NCBI GenBank assembly: GCA_033065855.1
Contig: JAVXUO010000498.1
Span: forward strand, 1-64,000
DNA from: Escallonia rubra
Taxonomy: Eukaryota > Streptophyta > Magnoliopsida > Escalloniales > Escalloniaceae
DNA: 64,000 nt
Direction: 5' to 3'
This document shows positions 1-10,630 of the stretch, piece by piece. A program made the translations under genes and the position numbers. The notes beneath the pieces are model-generated. The model made no database searches. It worked only from the letters and a program-made list of their open reading frames with translations, and was not told the DNA's origin. Numbering within the stretch: the first letter of the stretch is position 1; every line of letters starts with the position of its first letter.

Positions 1-617
1 TAAATTCTGCGAAGATAACGGACCAAGTAAAACTCAAGCTTACTGAACTACACTTGATAAGGCAATAATTATATGAAAAACCAAGCTGCTACTGCTTGGA
101 CATGTTTGACATTATCATTCAAACTTATGGACCAAAAAGACTATCTTTTAATTGAAGAGTGAGATGCAACGGCGTTGTCCCTGAGCTTCCAAGTAGTATC
201 GTATACAGAAGTGCATTTATCCCCATTTAATTGTTTTTTTTTTTAACTCGAACTTTTTATTGCGTGCTTAGTCAGTTCTAAGAGAAGGTTTCTATAGGTC
301 TGGCAACGACAATTACAAGGGCTTGAAGTGTAGCATACTTCTGATATCTTCAAGAATTATCTTTAGACTAGCTATGCACATAAACTAAAGCTGGGCATGA
401 ACTATATGTCCAAAATCACAAAATTGCATTGAGCTACATGGGGTCTGCATATCTCTAGATGTGTAAAGCAATGGTTATTTGCTTTGTGAGGACACGTCAA
501 GGGTCACAGGACCCGCATCAAATAGAACACTCAGGTTTCATCATAAACATGACCAAGTCCAAATCAAGCGCCGACAAGGGTGCTCGCCTACATAATGTTT
601 CTATTGCCTTAAAGTCG
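1..617. other. Unassigned intergenic DNA
   Basis: AT-rich sequence with a poly-T run near 235-245. I see no convincing coding frame, terminal repeat or RNA gene. The short open frames here lack any recognisable family motif. Confidence 0.5.
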
Positions 618-1082
618 TCAAATTTTAGGCAGGAGATCGACCATGGCTTCACGAGGCTTGCACAGAGCAACCAAAGGCTCGGCTTTGGGTATGTTGAGAC
701 CTGACCCCTCCTTCATGTCGACCTCGTCTTTGCTCTCTCTCTCTCCCATTCAAAAGATTGAATCAAGTCCCCGAGTGCCAGCCCCCCCTACACGCCTGCC
801 CAAACTAGCCCCTGGACAAGCCCTCCTCCAGCACCAAATGGAATCAGCTTATACCCTTCACCTCCCACTCTTCCAAATCTCTCAGGCTTAAATTCTGACG
901 AGTCCCCACAGCTCAGGGTCCCTGTGAATCGCCCATGAATTGACCAGCAACATTGTGCCTCGTGGTACATCAATTCCACAAACTGTGCTATCTTGCAATG
1001 ATTCGTGTGGCAGTAGAAATGGGGCAGGAGGTTTAGTCTCAATGAATATCTGCGACATTCTAAAGGCTAAGTTTGATATCAT
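618..1082 (-). pseudogene. Cytochrome P450 C-terminal fragment, CYP81-like, broken
   Basis: Two overlapping minus-strand frames together resemble the last ~150 residues of a CYP81-type P450, a membrane-anchored monooxygenase of plant specialised metabolism. Visible in order are [30 protein letters not shown] (after the K helix), FKPERF, GEGYKLIPFG, then the tail FEWERESKDEVDM and PKAEPL, with a stop at 618-620. The frame changes between RDPELWG and FKPERF, and an in-frame stop follows the heme loop. The loop itself reads GAGGGLVQGL where the family has a Cys ligand (FxxGxRxCxG), so the heme-binding cysteine is lost. No upstream exon is seen to the right, where the CACTA element begins. The family call is firm; the subfamily is from recalled sequence pattern. 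Confidence 0.8.
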
Positions 1083-1221
1083 AAAAAGTTATATTCCTAA
1101 CTCTTTGAATGTATTTGAGAGAGTTTGATGAAGAGTTTTGTGTGCTCCTCGTGGCTGAGCTACTAATTAAGCCATAGTTTGATGAAGATTTTTAGCGACG
1201 GAATAGATTTTTAGCGACGGG

Positions 1222-1850
1222 TCTAATTGAACCCCTAATTAAACCCTAAATTGATTGCCCCAATCTAACTGAACCCTAATTGAACCCTAAATTGAATGCC
1301 CTAATCCAACCGAACCCTAAATTGAACTAATTGAACCCTAAATTGAATGCCTCAAATCAACCGAACCCTAAATTGAATCAATAGAACCCCCTAATTGAAC
1401 CCTAAATTGAAGTAATTGAATCCTAAATTGAATGACCTAATTGAATCGAATCCTAAATTAAACTAATTGAACCCCTAATTAAACCCTAAATTGATTGCCC
1501 CAATCTAACCGAACCCTAATTGAACCCCAAATTGAACCCCTTAATCCAACCGAACCCTAAATTGAACTAATTGAACCCTAAATTGAATGCCTCAAATCAA
1601 CCGAACCCTAAATTGAATCAATAGAACCCCCTAATTGAACCCTAAATTGAACTAATTGAATCCTAAATTTAATGCCTCAAATCAACCGAACCCTAAATTG
1701 AATCAATAGAACCCCCTAATTGTACCTAAATTGAAGTAATTGAACCCTAAATTGAATGCCCTAATCGAACCGAACCCTAAATGAAACTAATTGAACCCTA
1801 AATTGAATGCCCTAATACAATCGAACCCTAAATTGAAATAATTCAAGCGC
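1222..1850 (+). repeat. Degenerate tandem array of an ATTGAACCCTAAATTGAA-type unit
   Basis: About 20 irregular units of 18-40 bases share the core GAACCCTAAATTGAA with spacers such as TGCCCTAATCCAACC. Longer blocks are themselves repeated, for example 1322-1400 and 1562-1640. The core contains the plant telomere heptamer CCCTAAA, but the units are never the bare heptamer in tandem, so this is a satellite-like array within the CACTA element rather than telomeric DNA. Confidence 0.8.
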
Positions 1851-2073
1851 ATCGGATATGTGAATTTTGAACATTTTTTTCCCATTTGAACATTGATCAT
1901 TTGTTTGATAATTTTAGGTTGTTAATTGTGCGTTTTAGAATTGTGATTATTGATCGATGATTTTAGGTTATTAGCTGTGCATTTGAAGTAATTGCGATTA
2001 TGAATTGATGATTTTAGGTTGTTAATTGATGATTTTAGATTGTGCATTGAGCATTTGAGATATTGAGATTATT

Positions 2074-2290
2074 GACGGAGGATGGGACCCAATTGGATTG
2101 AATGTGTGATTTTTGTTAATTTTTATTGCATTGAGCATTTGAGATTTGAGAATTGAGATTGTTGACGGAGGATGGGACCCAATTGGATTGAATGTGTGAT
2201 TTTTGTTAATTTTTATTGCATTGAGCATTTGAGAATTGAGAATTGAGATTGTTGACGGAGGATGGGACCCAATTGGATTGAGATACCTGT
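2074..2290 (+). repeat. Three tandem copies of a 90-bp unit
   Basis: The phrase GACGGAGGATGGGACCC starts at 2074, 2164 and 2254, exactly 90 bases apart. The rest of the unit (AATTGGATTGAATGTGTG, then TTTTTGTTAATTTTTATTGC) follows in copies one and two; copy three diverges after GGATTGAG. The open frames across it are by-products of the repeat. Confidence 0.9.
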
Positions 2291-2395
2291 TAGTTAGCGC
2301 AGACACGGACACCACGTCTGATCGACGGTGTCCGACATTTAGAAAACAAATTAACGTATGCCGATGTGTCCGGAGGTGCGTGTCGCTGGGCATCG

Positions 2396-2489
2396 GACAC
2401 GTGTCCGGAGGTGTCGGACACGTGTCCAAAGGCGTCGGACACGTGTCGGTATGTGTCAGACACGTGTCGGTATGTGTCTGACACGTGTC
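2396..2489 (+). repeat. 21-bp periodic array of GACACGTGTC palindromes (five G-box cores)
   Basis: CACGTG cores begin at 2398, 2419, 2440, 2461 and 2482, exactly 21 bases apart, each within GACACGTGTC or GGACACGTGTCC. Weaker related copies flank the array (near 2360-2395 and 2500-2530). CACGTG is the binding core of plant bZIP and bHLH factors; whether anything binds here is inference. Confidence 0.9.
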
Positions 2490-2619
2490 CGGAGGTGTCA
2501 GAAACGTATCGGACACCATATCGACACCCTATATGAGGTGTCGGAATTGAGGTTGTTGAATGTGCATTAAATTTAGGTTAGTTAGGTTAATGCGACATTT
2601 TTAGCATGCACCCCCTGGA

Positions 2620-3645
2620 ATCTAATCGTGGCTCCAGCGCTGGCTATAATTAGCCCTAATTAGTCCTGATTAACAATATTTTAGTAAATCAATTAACCCT
2701 AATTAGCTCTAACGAGCCTAATTAGTTTTAATTAACCCTAAGAACCTGATAAAATTCAAATTAGCTGTAATTACCTCAAATTAGCCCAAATGAACCCAAT
2801 TATGCGCATATTGATTGTAGTTAGCCTAATTAGTCATAATTTGCACTAACATAACCCAATTACGCCTAATTAGCGCTAGTTAGGACTAATCAACACTACT
2901 CGGCACAATTAAACCCTAATTAGGACTAAATAACCCTAATTAGTCCTAATCAACCCTAATTAGCTATAATTATCCGAAACTAGCCCTCATTAACATTAAT
3001 TAGCCCTAACATAACCCAATTAAGCCTAATTAGCCCTAATTAGGACTAATCATCACTACTCGGCACAATTAAACCCTAATTAGGACTACATAACTCTAAT
3101 TAGTCCTAATCAACCCTAGTCAGCTATAATTATCCGAAACTATCCCTCATTAACATTAATTAGCCCTAACATAACCCAATTAAGCCTAATTAGCCCTAAT
3201 TAGGACTAATCATCACTACTCGGCACAATTAAACCCTAATTAGTCATAATCAACCCTAATTAGCTATAATTATCCGAAACTAGCCCTCATTAACATTAAT
3301 TAGCCCTAACATAACCCAATTAAGCCTAATTAGCCCTAATTAGGACTAATCATCACTACTCGGCACAATTAAACCCTAATTAGGACTACATAACTCTAAT
3401 TAGTCCTAATCAACCCTAGTCAGCTATAATCATCCGAAACTATCCCTCATTAACATTAATTAGCCCTAACATAACCCAATTAAGCCTAATTAGCCCTAAT
3501 TAGGACTAATCATCACTACTCGGCACAATTAAACCCTAATTAGTCATAAATAACCCTAATTAGCTATAATTATCCGAAACTAGCCCTCATTAACATTAAT
3601 TAGCCCTAACATAACCCAATTAAGCCTAATTAGCCCTAATCAGCC
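2620..3645 (+). repeat. Higher-order tandem array, ~160-bp unit made of CCTAATTAG-type subrepeats
   Basis: Short subrepeats of TTAGCCCTAATTAGGACTAAT type are organised into a longer unit. The marker CGGCACAATT occurs at 2901, 3061, 3221, 3361 and 3521, giving spacings of 160, 160, 140 and 160; the 140 unit lacks one internal ~20-base segment. The left part (2620-2820) is looser and more diverged. It lies inside the CACTA element, upstream of its transposase. Confidence 0.9.
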
Positions 3646-3959
3646 CTTGTACATCCCATAATTACTCCATGTTGCCCAGAGATGGTTCAATTACTCGTTC
3701 TTTACAAACCCTGCCTTCTTTATATTAATTGTTGTTTTGAGAAGTCCATTGGCAACGAGATGGTTCAACTCGTTGCCAACGAGTTCTATTTAATGTGGAA
3801 TTGATAACATATGCAACGATCATTCTGCAGTTTTGATATTTCGGAAAGATTCTTGCATATCTTATCAATTTCTGAACACATGCATGCATAAAAACCCTTA
3901 GTTCCCGTTCAAAGGTACTCATTACAAAGTAATGCCTTGTAATGAGCCTTTGGATGTCC

Positions 3960-4245
3960 AGTTTGGACAGTTTGGAAAAGCTAATTGTTTATAAAACAGT
4001 ATTTTGACTCATGCTTTATGTTCTATGTCGTGGATATTTGGTACACGTTCTCGTGTGTTTCTCCGGGTGCATACAGATCTGGTGTTCTAACATCCGTCAA
4101 ACCTTCCTGAGCAAGGTTAGATGAATGTTAGAACACCTAATCGATGTGGTGTACTTGGAGAAATGCGGGGAGGTGCTGCCGAATTTTCCACAGACATCGG
4201 ACTAAGCATGAGTTATTCACTGTTTTATAAACATGTGCTTTTCTG
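3960..4245 (+). repeat. Imperfect inverted repeat (~130-150-base arms) upstream of tnp2
   Basis: TTTATAAAACAGT followed by ACTCATGC (near 3990-4015) is mirrored by GCATGAGT and ACTGTTTTATAAA (near 4206-4231). Nearer the centre, GGTGTTCTAACAT (4081-4093) is mirrored by ATGTTAGAACACC (about 4125-4137). The two halves align loosely throughout, so the single strand could fold into a long hairpin. It ends about 145 bases before the transposase ATG, where a promoter or leader would lie. Confidence 0.75.
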
Positions 4246-4388
4246 AATGGGATAGGACCACTACCTGTTCAAGAGTGGAGGGGAAATATGTAGACGTGTT
4301 GTAACATTCATGCATTGATATTTACATCGGCAATGCTTAATCACTGGTCATTATTGAAGGTGGTATACAGTACGATAATTCAGTCGTC

Positions 4389-6306
4389 ATGTCAGTCGAT
4401 CGAAGTTGGATGAAAAGGAAGAATGCTGAAGATTTTGAGTGTCGCGTTGACGAATTTCTCGACTTCGCTTATGCGCATCCTGCACATGTTGACCTTGATA
4501 AGATAAGGTGCCCGTGCGGTAGATGTGAGTTGTTGCACTGGAGAAAAAGAATTGAAGTAAAATGGCATCTTCGTCGGTACGGTTTTATGGGTGGATACAC
4601 AAGGTGGACGCAGCACGGGGAAACGATAGTATTGTCGTCCAACCTGGCTAGTCAAACTGAAGTTAGGGAGGAGGCACGATATGATTTTCGAGATATGATT
4701 ATGGATGTTGGGCATGCTAATGTTGACTGGGGTAACGACAGGCCACAACCGCCGAACGAGGGGGCTCATCAGTTTTATGAGTTGTTGAGAGCTGCGGAAG
4801 AGCCGCTGTGGGATGGAGCTCCGAAACACACACGGCTGTCTGCGGTTAGTAGGTTATTACAGTTGAAATCAGACCACGGGCTGAGTGAGAAAGGTTTTAA
4901 CGAGTTTGTTACCTTCATCAAAGAAATACTGCCCGAAAGTGAAAAGCTACCGCCGTCGTACTATGACGCGAAGAAGATGATGAGGAAACTTGGGTTGAGC
5001 TACGACCGGATAGATGCGTGCAATAACGATTGTGTATTATTCTGGAAAGAGAATAAGGATTTGTCATTATGTCTAGTGTGATCATTCGAGGTACAAACCG
5101 GACAAAGGGAAGAAGAAAAACATTGCATGGAAGATATTGCGATATTTCCCGGTCACACCACGGCTTCAGAGAATGTACTACTCCTCCAGTACGGCTGAAC
5201 ATATGAGGGCTCACCGTGAGACTCGCAGCAACGATGCCGATGTGCTGACACACCCAGCTGATGGAGAGGCGTGGAAGGAGTTTGACCGCAGGCATCCAGT
5301 CTTTGCTCAGGAAGTTCGGAATGTTAGACTTGGTCTGGCAACCGATGGGTTCAACCCTTTCGGTCAGTCTACCACGCCTTACTCCTGTTGGCCTGTTATT
5401 ATTGTCCCTTACAACCTTCCACCAGGCATGTGCATGAAGAAGCCGTATATGTTCTTGTCGTTGCTTATTCCGGGGCCGAAGAGTCCCGGTAAGGACATAG
5501 ATGTGTATTTAAGGCCGTTGATTGATGAGTTAAAACAATTATGGAATCATGGAGTCGAAACATATGATGCATCCCTTAAACAAAATTTTCAGATGAGGGC
5601 TGCTTTGATGTGGACTATACATGATTTCCCCGCATTGGGAATGACGTGTGGCTGGAGCACACATGGGAAGCTAGCATGCCCTGCTTGTATGGGCGTGAAC
5701 CCCGGTCATACGTTAAAGCACGGCGGAAAGGCCTCGTGGTTCGGATGTCACCGTAAGCTTTTGCCACCGGGCCATCAGTTTCGTAGGCAGAAGGATAAAT
5801 TTGACGGGACAATCGAGCGTGAGGTTGTCACGCTGGACTACCCATCTGGTGAAGAAGTACTCTCACACCTGGAGGCACTTGATACTGACATACCACACGG
5901 TAAGGGTGTGCCAGATCAGAAGATTCCAGGGTTCGGGAAAGAGCACAACTGGAGAAAATTTTGTATCTTCTGGGAGTTAGCCTACTGGAGGACGCTCGTT
6001 ATCCGAAACAACATGGATGTGATGCATATTGAGAAGAACGTTTTTGATAATGTGTTCAACACAGTGATGAATTTCAAGGGCAAATCGAAAGATCACCTTA
6101 AAGCGAGAAGGGATCTACAACAGTTGGGTGTACGCCGTGAATTGCATCCTCGGACAGTCAGTGGGAGGACCATACTTCCGAAAGCACCTTACTGTCTAGA
6201 CAAGAAACAAGTAGAGAAGGTCTGTCAGTGGGAGGACCATACTTCCGGTGAAGTATTTTTTTCAGCGTTAGTAAATGTTAAATTACAGTTTGTTTTATGT
6301 TGTTAA
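4389..6306 (+). pseudogene. CACTA transposase Tnp2, N-terminal and central part (frameshifted, C-terminus missing)
   Basis: The protein that cuts and joins CACTA ends. Residues 1-75 of the first frame match the Transposase-associated domain, with CPCGRC. The frame breaks at about 5077-5081 and continues one base over, where the Transposase_21/Tnp2 core follows with SSSTAEHMR, GWSTHGKLACPACM and NMDVMHIEKNVFDN, all hallmarks of the family. The ATG at 4389 precedes the associated domain as usual. After CLDKKQVEKVCQW the homology stops. A 22-base stretch (CAGTGGGAGG then ACCATACTTCCG) is present twice, at about 6160 and 6225, which marks a probable deletion join. The remaining third of Tnp2, including the usual C-terminal domain, is absent. 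The next exon belongs to a different element protein. Confidence 0.88.
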
Positions 6307-6330
6307 TTTGTGTTATTGAATGCATTACAG

Positions 6331-7244
6331 GAGGGGTTCACGTTTGATACGCCTGAGCAGCAGGGACTGGGGCAGCAGGCTTTCTTTAATTACATCGGCA
6401 AGAATTACCGCCGATGGCTCCACGATGCACGGGACCGGGCGAAGAGGGCGCTGCCCGCGGGTGCCCCGATGACGGACATGACGAAATATCCCCCACATTG
6501 GATATCTCACCGTGTATGGGGGGAGATGATAGATCGGTGGGCTGCGGATCCAGGTTGGGACGCCAAGAGTAAGAGCGGGGCTCAGAACAGACAGAACAGA
6601 GATCCGACGCACACGGGGGGGTCGGTGCCACACGACATCGTCCGACATATGAACGCGGTCGAGCACCCGGATCTAGAGGAGGATGAGGTCATAGCTCTGA
6701 CCTATACTCAGACGCACGTGCGGAAGAAGGACAAGGACGAGACGCACCAGGCGGGCGACTATATTTCAGATATTGCCCGGCGGATCGATGTGAGTCAATT
6801 TATTTAAGTTAATATGTTTCTTTCTATCCTCGATGTCTGTTTCGTTAATTAATGCCATAACATATCGTTAAACCACTATTTTTGCAGGCCTCGTATGAAC
6901 AGCTAAGGGGGTCCGAGCAGCAGTCCGGAGAGCGATAAGTGTCCACTAGTACGGCTGCGAGTACTGGGGGGTTGAAGCGATGGCTAGATACGCCGGAGGT
7001 CGTGAATCGGCCGAAAGGCCGCATACGCGGCCTGCCTAGCACGACTCCTCGTGCCGTGATAGGAGCGTCCTCACCCCCTGCTGCCCCTCCACAGACACCG
7101 GCTCCTCGGCCTCATTTGCACGAGGAGGATATCCAGCGCATTGCTACAGTGGTGTGCCGGATGATGAGGGAGCAGGGCACTGATGGACCAGCCGCCCCGG
7201 CCCCGGTTCAGCAGGATCCAGATCCGGGACTCGGGAACCCCTGA
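6331..7244 (+). pseudogene. Second CACTA gene, Transposase_24 (Ptta/En/Spm) type, partial
   Basis: An exon opens after a clear acceptor (GCATTACAG, ending at 6330) and encodes FNYIGKNYRRWLHDARDRAK, PPHWISHRVW, SGAQNRQNR and VPHDIVRHMNAV, typical of the accessory protein of plant CACTA elements. A donor after ARRID (GATGTGAGT, near 6790) and an acceptor TTTTTGCAG (ending about 6888) join it to SYEQLRGSEQQSGER. An in-frame TAA follows at 6936-6938, then the same frame runs on to a Pro-rich tail ending at 7244. The gene's first part is missing, replaced by the Tnp2 remnant upstream, so the two genes have been brought together by deletion. A poly-C run at about 7277-7287 lies just past the end. 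Confidence 0.75.
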
Positions 7245-7499
7245 TGAGCCCCTTCCTGTGCCCGTTCCTAGCTTCCCCCCCCCCCCCCGCGCCCGGGTTG
7301 TACTCTTCTCCCCTCTCCTAACCGGCTATCTCCGGTTGTCGGCTTGTACATGTATTCGGTTCTTTTATAAGAAATATTTTTTCTAATTGATTATATATTT
7401 TTTATCTGTATTTCGCTTATTGCGCGTTGTTGTTGAGAATTGTATTTCTGTACAGGTTTAGGTAATTGAAAAATAAAAAAAAAAAATTTAAAAATATTG

Positions 7500-7879
7500 A
7501 CTTTTGGCGACGGATTTATTCCGTCGCTAAAATATTCCTTTCAATTAAATATTTAGCGACGGAATATTAAATATTTAGCGACGGAATATTCCGTCGCTAA
7601 ATATTTAATCCGTCGCTAATTGGACGAAAAAGAAAATAAATTAAAATTTTAAAAATATAATTAGCGACGGACATTCCGTCGCTAATGAATAATAAATCCG
7701 TCGGTAAAAATCACATATTTAGCGACCGTTTTAAAAATTCCGTCGCTAAACTTTTAGTGACGGGCTTTTATACGAGGGATTTTTAGCGACGGTGAATCCG
7801 TCGCTAATTCCTTTAGCGACGGATTTTGGGCTTTTAGCGACGGATTTACCCGTCGCTAAAAGTCTGTTTTCTTGTAGTG
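7500..7879 (+). repeat. CACTA 3' subterminal repeats and right terminus
   Basis: At least a dozen direct and inverted copies of TTTAGCGACGG or CCGTCGCTAAA, several paired into palindromes (for example 7583-7615 and 7820-7860), end in CTTGTAGTG at 7871-7879. Such subterminal repeats are the binding sites of the CACTA accessory protein in characterised elements; binding here is inferred. Confidence 0.9.
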
Positions 7880-10630
7880 TGTTGATTGCTAAACTTAGGG
7901 ATCCTTTCTAAATTAGATCATTTGACTTACCTAAATTAGATAAGTTGACCTGCCTAAAATAACATAAGTTGACTTTGTACATAATGACACAATATTCGAT
8001 TTCCCATGAATCATGGACTAGAATATATGGTCCATGACTCATGGAGTCTGTTTGTCATCCATTACTCCCCCTCAAGTTGGTGCATGAAGAGTGCAAATGC
8101 CTAACTTGCGAAGTAGCGCATGAAAACAATATCGACTGAGTGCTTTAGTGAAGATGTTCGCCAATTGCAGCGGAGAAGAAATGGATATGGGAATGAAGAC
8201 ATGTGACTGAATGTGTTGGCGGATGAAGTGACAATCGATCTCGATGTGTTTGGTTTTTTCATAAAATACGGGATTGGCGGCAATGTGGAGAGCTGCCTGA
8301 TTATCACAAAAAAGGGGAACTGGTTTATTGCAAGGGACTCAGAGATCACGTAAAAAATGAGTGTGCCAGATGATTTCACTAGATATTGTGGCCACAGCGC
8401 GATACTCAGCTTCAGCAAAAGAGCGAGAGACCACAAATTGTTTCTTGGAACGCCATGAAATAGGAGATGACCCGAGAATCACAATGTAGCCGGTGGTGGA
8501 TCGGCGTATTGTGGGACAACTAGCCCAATCGACAATACCAATATGCTCGCAGAGATAAATATCCAGCGGAAGGGAAGAAAAGGCCTTGACCAGGATAGCC
8601 TTTCAAATGGTGTAAAACACGATAAGCAGCATCAAGATGCAGTTGTCATGGAGACTGCATAAATTGGCTGAGAATATAGACCGCATAGCTGATGTCAGGT
8701 CGTGTGATGGTGAGATATAGCAGTCGGCCCACTAAGCACCTATAACGACCTGGGTCCGAGCATAAGGGGCCGATGCCAATCTGAAGTTTATGTTTAGAAT
8801 CCATGGGAAAAAGAGAGGGCTTTGCACCCAAAAGCCTACTTTCTTCAAGAATATCCAGGGTGTATTTTCTTCGCCAAATAACAATACCAGAGCAGGAGCG
8901 TGCCACCTCGATGCCAAGAAAATACATAAGTTTACCAATGTCCTTAACGTGAAATTTCTGATCCAGATAACCTTTGAGTCCGCAAATACGCGCGGTATCA
9001 TTACCAGTAATAATAACATCATCCACATAAATTAAAACAGCAAAAAAAGATTATCCATTGCTAGAAGTAAAGAGAGAATGGTCAACATGAGACTCATGAA
9101 AACCAATGGTAAGCAAATCTGCAGTGAACTTTGGTACTAATTACTAGAAGCTTGGCGGAGTCCAGAAATGGACTTTTGCAACTTGCAAACACGCATTACC
9201 CCTGTTTGGCAAAATCCTGTGGGATTTTCATGTAGACTTCCTCATCGAGGTCACCATGGAGGAATGCGTTATTAACATCCAATTGATGAAGTTGTCATTG
9301 GCAAATTGAAGCTTCAGCAAGCAAACAATGTACTGTAACAAGTTTGGCAACAGGTGCGAATGTCTCATGAAAGTCAACCCCTTCAATTTGTGTGCAGCCC
9401 TTAGCAATGAGGCGGGCTTTAAATCTCTCAATGCTTCCATCAAGATTTTTTTCAACCTTGTAAACCCATTTGGAATCAATAGCACGTTTACCAAGCGGTA
9501 GCCGTGTGAGGGTCCAAGTTTGATTTGCCTCTAAAGCGATAATTTCTTTGGCCATGGCATCTCTCCAATGTTGGTGTTTCACTGCCTGAGAGAAGGACTT
9601 GGGCTCATCCATGGAAGAAATGGCCACTAACAAATATGATGAGCAGAGGAAAACTTCAAATATGATATAGTGTTAGAGAGAGAATGTACCGTCGAATTAA
9701 CCGATGAATTGGGTGAGTGCAATGGCAAGCTTGGAAGAGTAAGAGAAAGGGGCAAGTTTACATCAAAACCACGGAGCTTCTGTGACATATTGTGGTGCCG
9801 CTAAGGACAAGTGCTAGCTATTTCAATAGAAATTGATGCAACAATAGTAGAGTCAACAAGAGAAGCTACATCATTCAGTAGATGAGGTGATTCGGCAATA
9901 TTGGACCTCATGGGATTGGGCAAAATGTCAGTGTGTGTACCATCAACTTGATTAGGAACTGTTTGCGCCTCAAGCTGGTCAGCTATTGGAGTAACATGTG
10001 CATCTTCAAGTGGTCCAAGCATGGGAATTGGGGCCATGTTAGGTTGGGCTTGTACAGCTTGGCTGTGATTCGAGTCATCCAAATTAGATGTCGACCCAAG
10101 AGGACTAAGGGGGGTTTTCTCTGTTCCATGTGGCGTCACACTGTCCACAAAACTCGAAATTGAGTCAATGGGGTTTGCAGCCATATCAGTACTAAAGGGA
10201 AAAGTTTCTTCAAAAAATCAACCTGTCCACAAAACTCGAAATCGAGACACATAAATGTTCTTGCTGGCAAGATCAAAAACCTTATAGCCTTTTTGTCCAT
10301 GTGGATAACCAAGGAAAATACCAGGTTATGAACGGGTGCGAATTTATCAAGAGGTTTATTATTGACATGGCCGTAGCATAAACACCTAAAAGTACGAAAT
10401 GAGCATAAGTCGATGATTTGCCAAATAACATCTAAAATAGTGTTTTGTTACCTAGGACTGAAAGTGGCATCCGATTGATCAAATAGGCTGCCGTGAGTAC
10501 ATACTCTCCCCAAAATTTGACGGGTAGGTTGGCCTGAAATCGTAAAGCACGTGCTACCTCCAATAAATGCCGATGTTTACGCTCAATAATCCCATTTTGT
10601 TGTGGTGTCTGAGAACAACTAGACTGTCTT
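7880..10630 (-). mobile_element. Copia LTR retrotransposon fossil (partial, minus strand)
   Basis: Minus-strand pieces show Copia pol in order from right to left: C-terminal integrase (10200-10630), a linker, reverse transcriptase (about 8640-9700) and RNase H (about 8080-8640). A purine-rich tract at about 8070 leads into a probable LTR start (7880-8065). The copy is old and broken in several places. LTR-like copy A begins at 10631 within the integrase, and CACTA DNA adjoins the left side. Confidence 0.85.

Larger units (their letters stand above)
1196..7879 (+). mobile_element. CACTA (En/Spm) DNA transposon, internally deleted, left terminus not intact
   Basis: The right end reads CTTGTAGTG at 7871-7879, the reverse complement of the CACTACAAG start typical of plant CACTA elements. 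It is preceded by many direct and inverted copies of TTTAGCGACGG. Two copies of the same motif at 1196-1220 suggest the left subterminal zone, but no CACTACAAG lies beside them, so the left tip is missing or altered and the start is approximate. Inside are tandem arrays, a Tnp2 transposase fragment and a second element gene. Both genes carry disabling changes, so the copy cannot be autonomous. Its right flank at 7880 is Copia DNA, but I cannot find the other half of that sequence on the left, so a simple insertion into the Copia is not proven. Confidence 0.8.

Noticed and set aside
1222-1850. Interstitial telomere
   Set aside because: CCCTAAA appears only within longer non-telomeric units, never as a bare heptamer tandem.
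2022-2519. Long minus-strand open frame rich in DTCxT repeats, looking like a repetitive secreted protein
   Set aside because: It is the shadow of the 90-bp and 21-bp DNA arrays; frame and composition follow the repeat and there is no gene signal.
2620-3645. CRISPR-like array of regularly spaced repeats
   Set aside because: The units are contiguous with no unique spacers, there are no cas genes, and the context is a plant nuclear transposon.
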